A DNA stretch of 64,000 bases from Halobacterium sp. DL1 (lineage in GTDB: Archaea > Halobacteriota > Halobacteria > Halobacteriales > Halobacteriaceae), in assembly GCA_000230955.3 (NCBI GenBank), contig CP007060.1, positions 434,001-498,000 on the forward strand, given 5' to 3'. Of the stretch, positions 63,449 to 64,000 are shown one piece after another. Made by a program: the position numbers and the translations under genes. Each line of letters begins with the position of its first letter. The stretch's first letter is position 1. The notes beneath the pieces were generated by a model that worked only from the letters and a program-made list of their open reading frames with translations, made no database searches and had not been told where the DNA came from.

Positions 63449-64000
63449 TCAGTCGAACAGTCCCGAGACATCCGCTTCTCGTCGCCGCCGCCGCTGGACG
63501 TGCTGGCCGAGTCGCGTCGCGACCAGCGCGCGCTGTGGGCCTTCGGTGAGGAAGTCACAGAGCAACACGCCGAACTCGTTCAGCTCGCCGTCGGCCAGTC
63601 CGCGCTCGGCGTACCTCGCAGCGTCCTCGAGCATCTCTTCGTCGTAGCCCAGTTCCTCGCCGAGCACGACTGCCGCGGCTATCGCGGCCGGCGCGTCGAG
63701 GTCACTGGGCTCGAGCGCGGCGCCGTCGAGTTCGAGGCGCTGGGGGGCCGCCCGCTCGACGTACTCGGGGTCACGGCCGAGCGCGTCCACGTACGCTCGC
63801 ACGGCGCCGACGTTCACGCTGCGGTAGTCCGCCGGCAGGTCAGCGAGGTAGCCGGCGCTGCTCTCGCAGAGGCCCACGGCGCCCGCCCAGTTCCGGTTCC
63901 GGGCGTGGTGGATGGCCGCCGTGAACTGGATGAGACCGTGGAGCAGTCGCTCGTCGGAGCCGTCGTCAAGTTCCAGCCACTCGTCCTCCCAGGCGTCGTG
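63449..64000 (-). CDS. DUF309 family protein, 5' end beyond the window
   Basis: Reading from the window edge, HDAWEDEWLELDDGSDERLLHGLIQFTAAIHHARNRNWAGAVGL matches the DUF309 pattern (H-x-AWE-x-x-W, then GLIQ-x-x-AA-x-HH and a GA repeat). It is a helical protein of unknown function. The rest is acidic and helical to the stop at 63449. The start codon is missing because the gene runs out of the window, so at least 183 residues are present here. Confidence 0.85.
   Translation of the reverse strand, partial: HDAWEDEWLELDDGSDERLLHGLIQFTAAIHHARNRNWAGAVGLCESSAGYLADLPADYRSVNVGAVRAYVDALGRDPEYVERAAPQRLELDGAALEPSDLDAPAAIAAAVVLGEELGYDEEMLEDAARYAERGLADGELNEFGVLLCDFLTEGPQRALVATRLGQHVQRRRRREADVSGLFD

Noticed and set aside
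1-64000. CRISPR array or cas genes
   Set aside because: No regularly spaced repeats and no Cas-type motifs were seen. The only repeats are the 83-nt pair and the protein-level repeats of the surface glycoprotein.

Overview
The window is haloarchaeal DNA (class Halobacteria). Proteins are strongly acidic, many transcripts look leaderless with a TATA element about 25-30 nt before the start, and several genes belong to halophile-typical families: HalOD1, DUF5790, a PGF-CTERM-type surface glycoprotein, a class III pilin and a glucose-6-phosphate dehydrogenase of the Azf type. Two tRNA genes were read by eye: tRNA-Phe(GAA) at 25129-25202 and tRNA-Val(TAC) at 53397-53470, both on the minus strand.

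The window has two halves. Positions 1 to about 25.1 kb are an accessory island of visibly lower and patchier GC, especially 3.0-5.3 kb. It ends at the 3' end of tRNA-Phe, a common archaeal integration site. From about 25.2 kb the DNA is uniformly GC-rich, ordinary chromosome.

The core of the island is a nucleic-acid-processing locus. A KTSC protein and an OLD-family ATPase/TOPRIM nuclease form a minus-strand pair (3068-5452). Divergent from it, a plus-strand operon encodes a DUF2797 zinc/GIY-YIG-like protein and a long prokaryotic Argonaute related to Natronobacterium gregoryi Ago (5669-9484). The Argonaute OB-fold N-terminal domain is in a different reading frame from the Ago body. The two frames join at a run of seven G (7112-7118) whose phase fits a -1 slippery heptamer. 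Converging on the Argonaute is a complete mre11-rad50-nurA-herA set (16969 to 9549, minus strand). Next comes a large protein with an N-terminal phospholipase D-like region and a C-terminal P-loop ATPase. I infer a DNA defence or DNA-end-processing system in which Ago and the MRN/HerA-NurA machinery cooperate. The rest of the island holds HTH regulators, an ADP-ribosylglycohydrolase, small hypothetical proteins, an 83-nt imperfect direct repeat pair, a tRNA 3' fragment and a decayed gene copy.

The chromosomal half begins with a type IV pilin, two HalOD1 proteins, a DsrE-family protein and a 2112-residue surface glycoprotein with Ig-like repeats. A catabolic block follows (about 36.0-52.8 kb): an Lrp/AsnC regulator, a cupin, hyuAB pair 1, a five-gene dipeptide/oligopeptide ABC transporter and, divergently, hyuAB pair 2 with an Asp/Glu/hydantoin racemase and an M24 peptidase. 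This suggests uptake and opening of hydantoin, oxoproline or related cyclic amides. The last part holds housekeeping genes: DUF192, an ABC exporter, a creatininase-family amidohydrolase, a fused trehalose-phosphate synthase/phosphatase, DUF5790, an MptD-like aldolase, an Azf-like dehydrogenase, HtpX and a DUF309 gene cut by the window edge.
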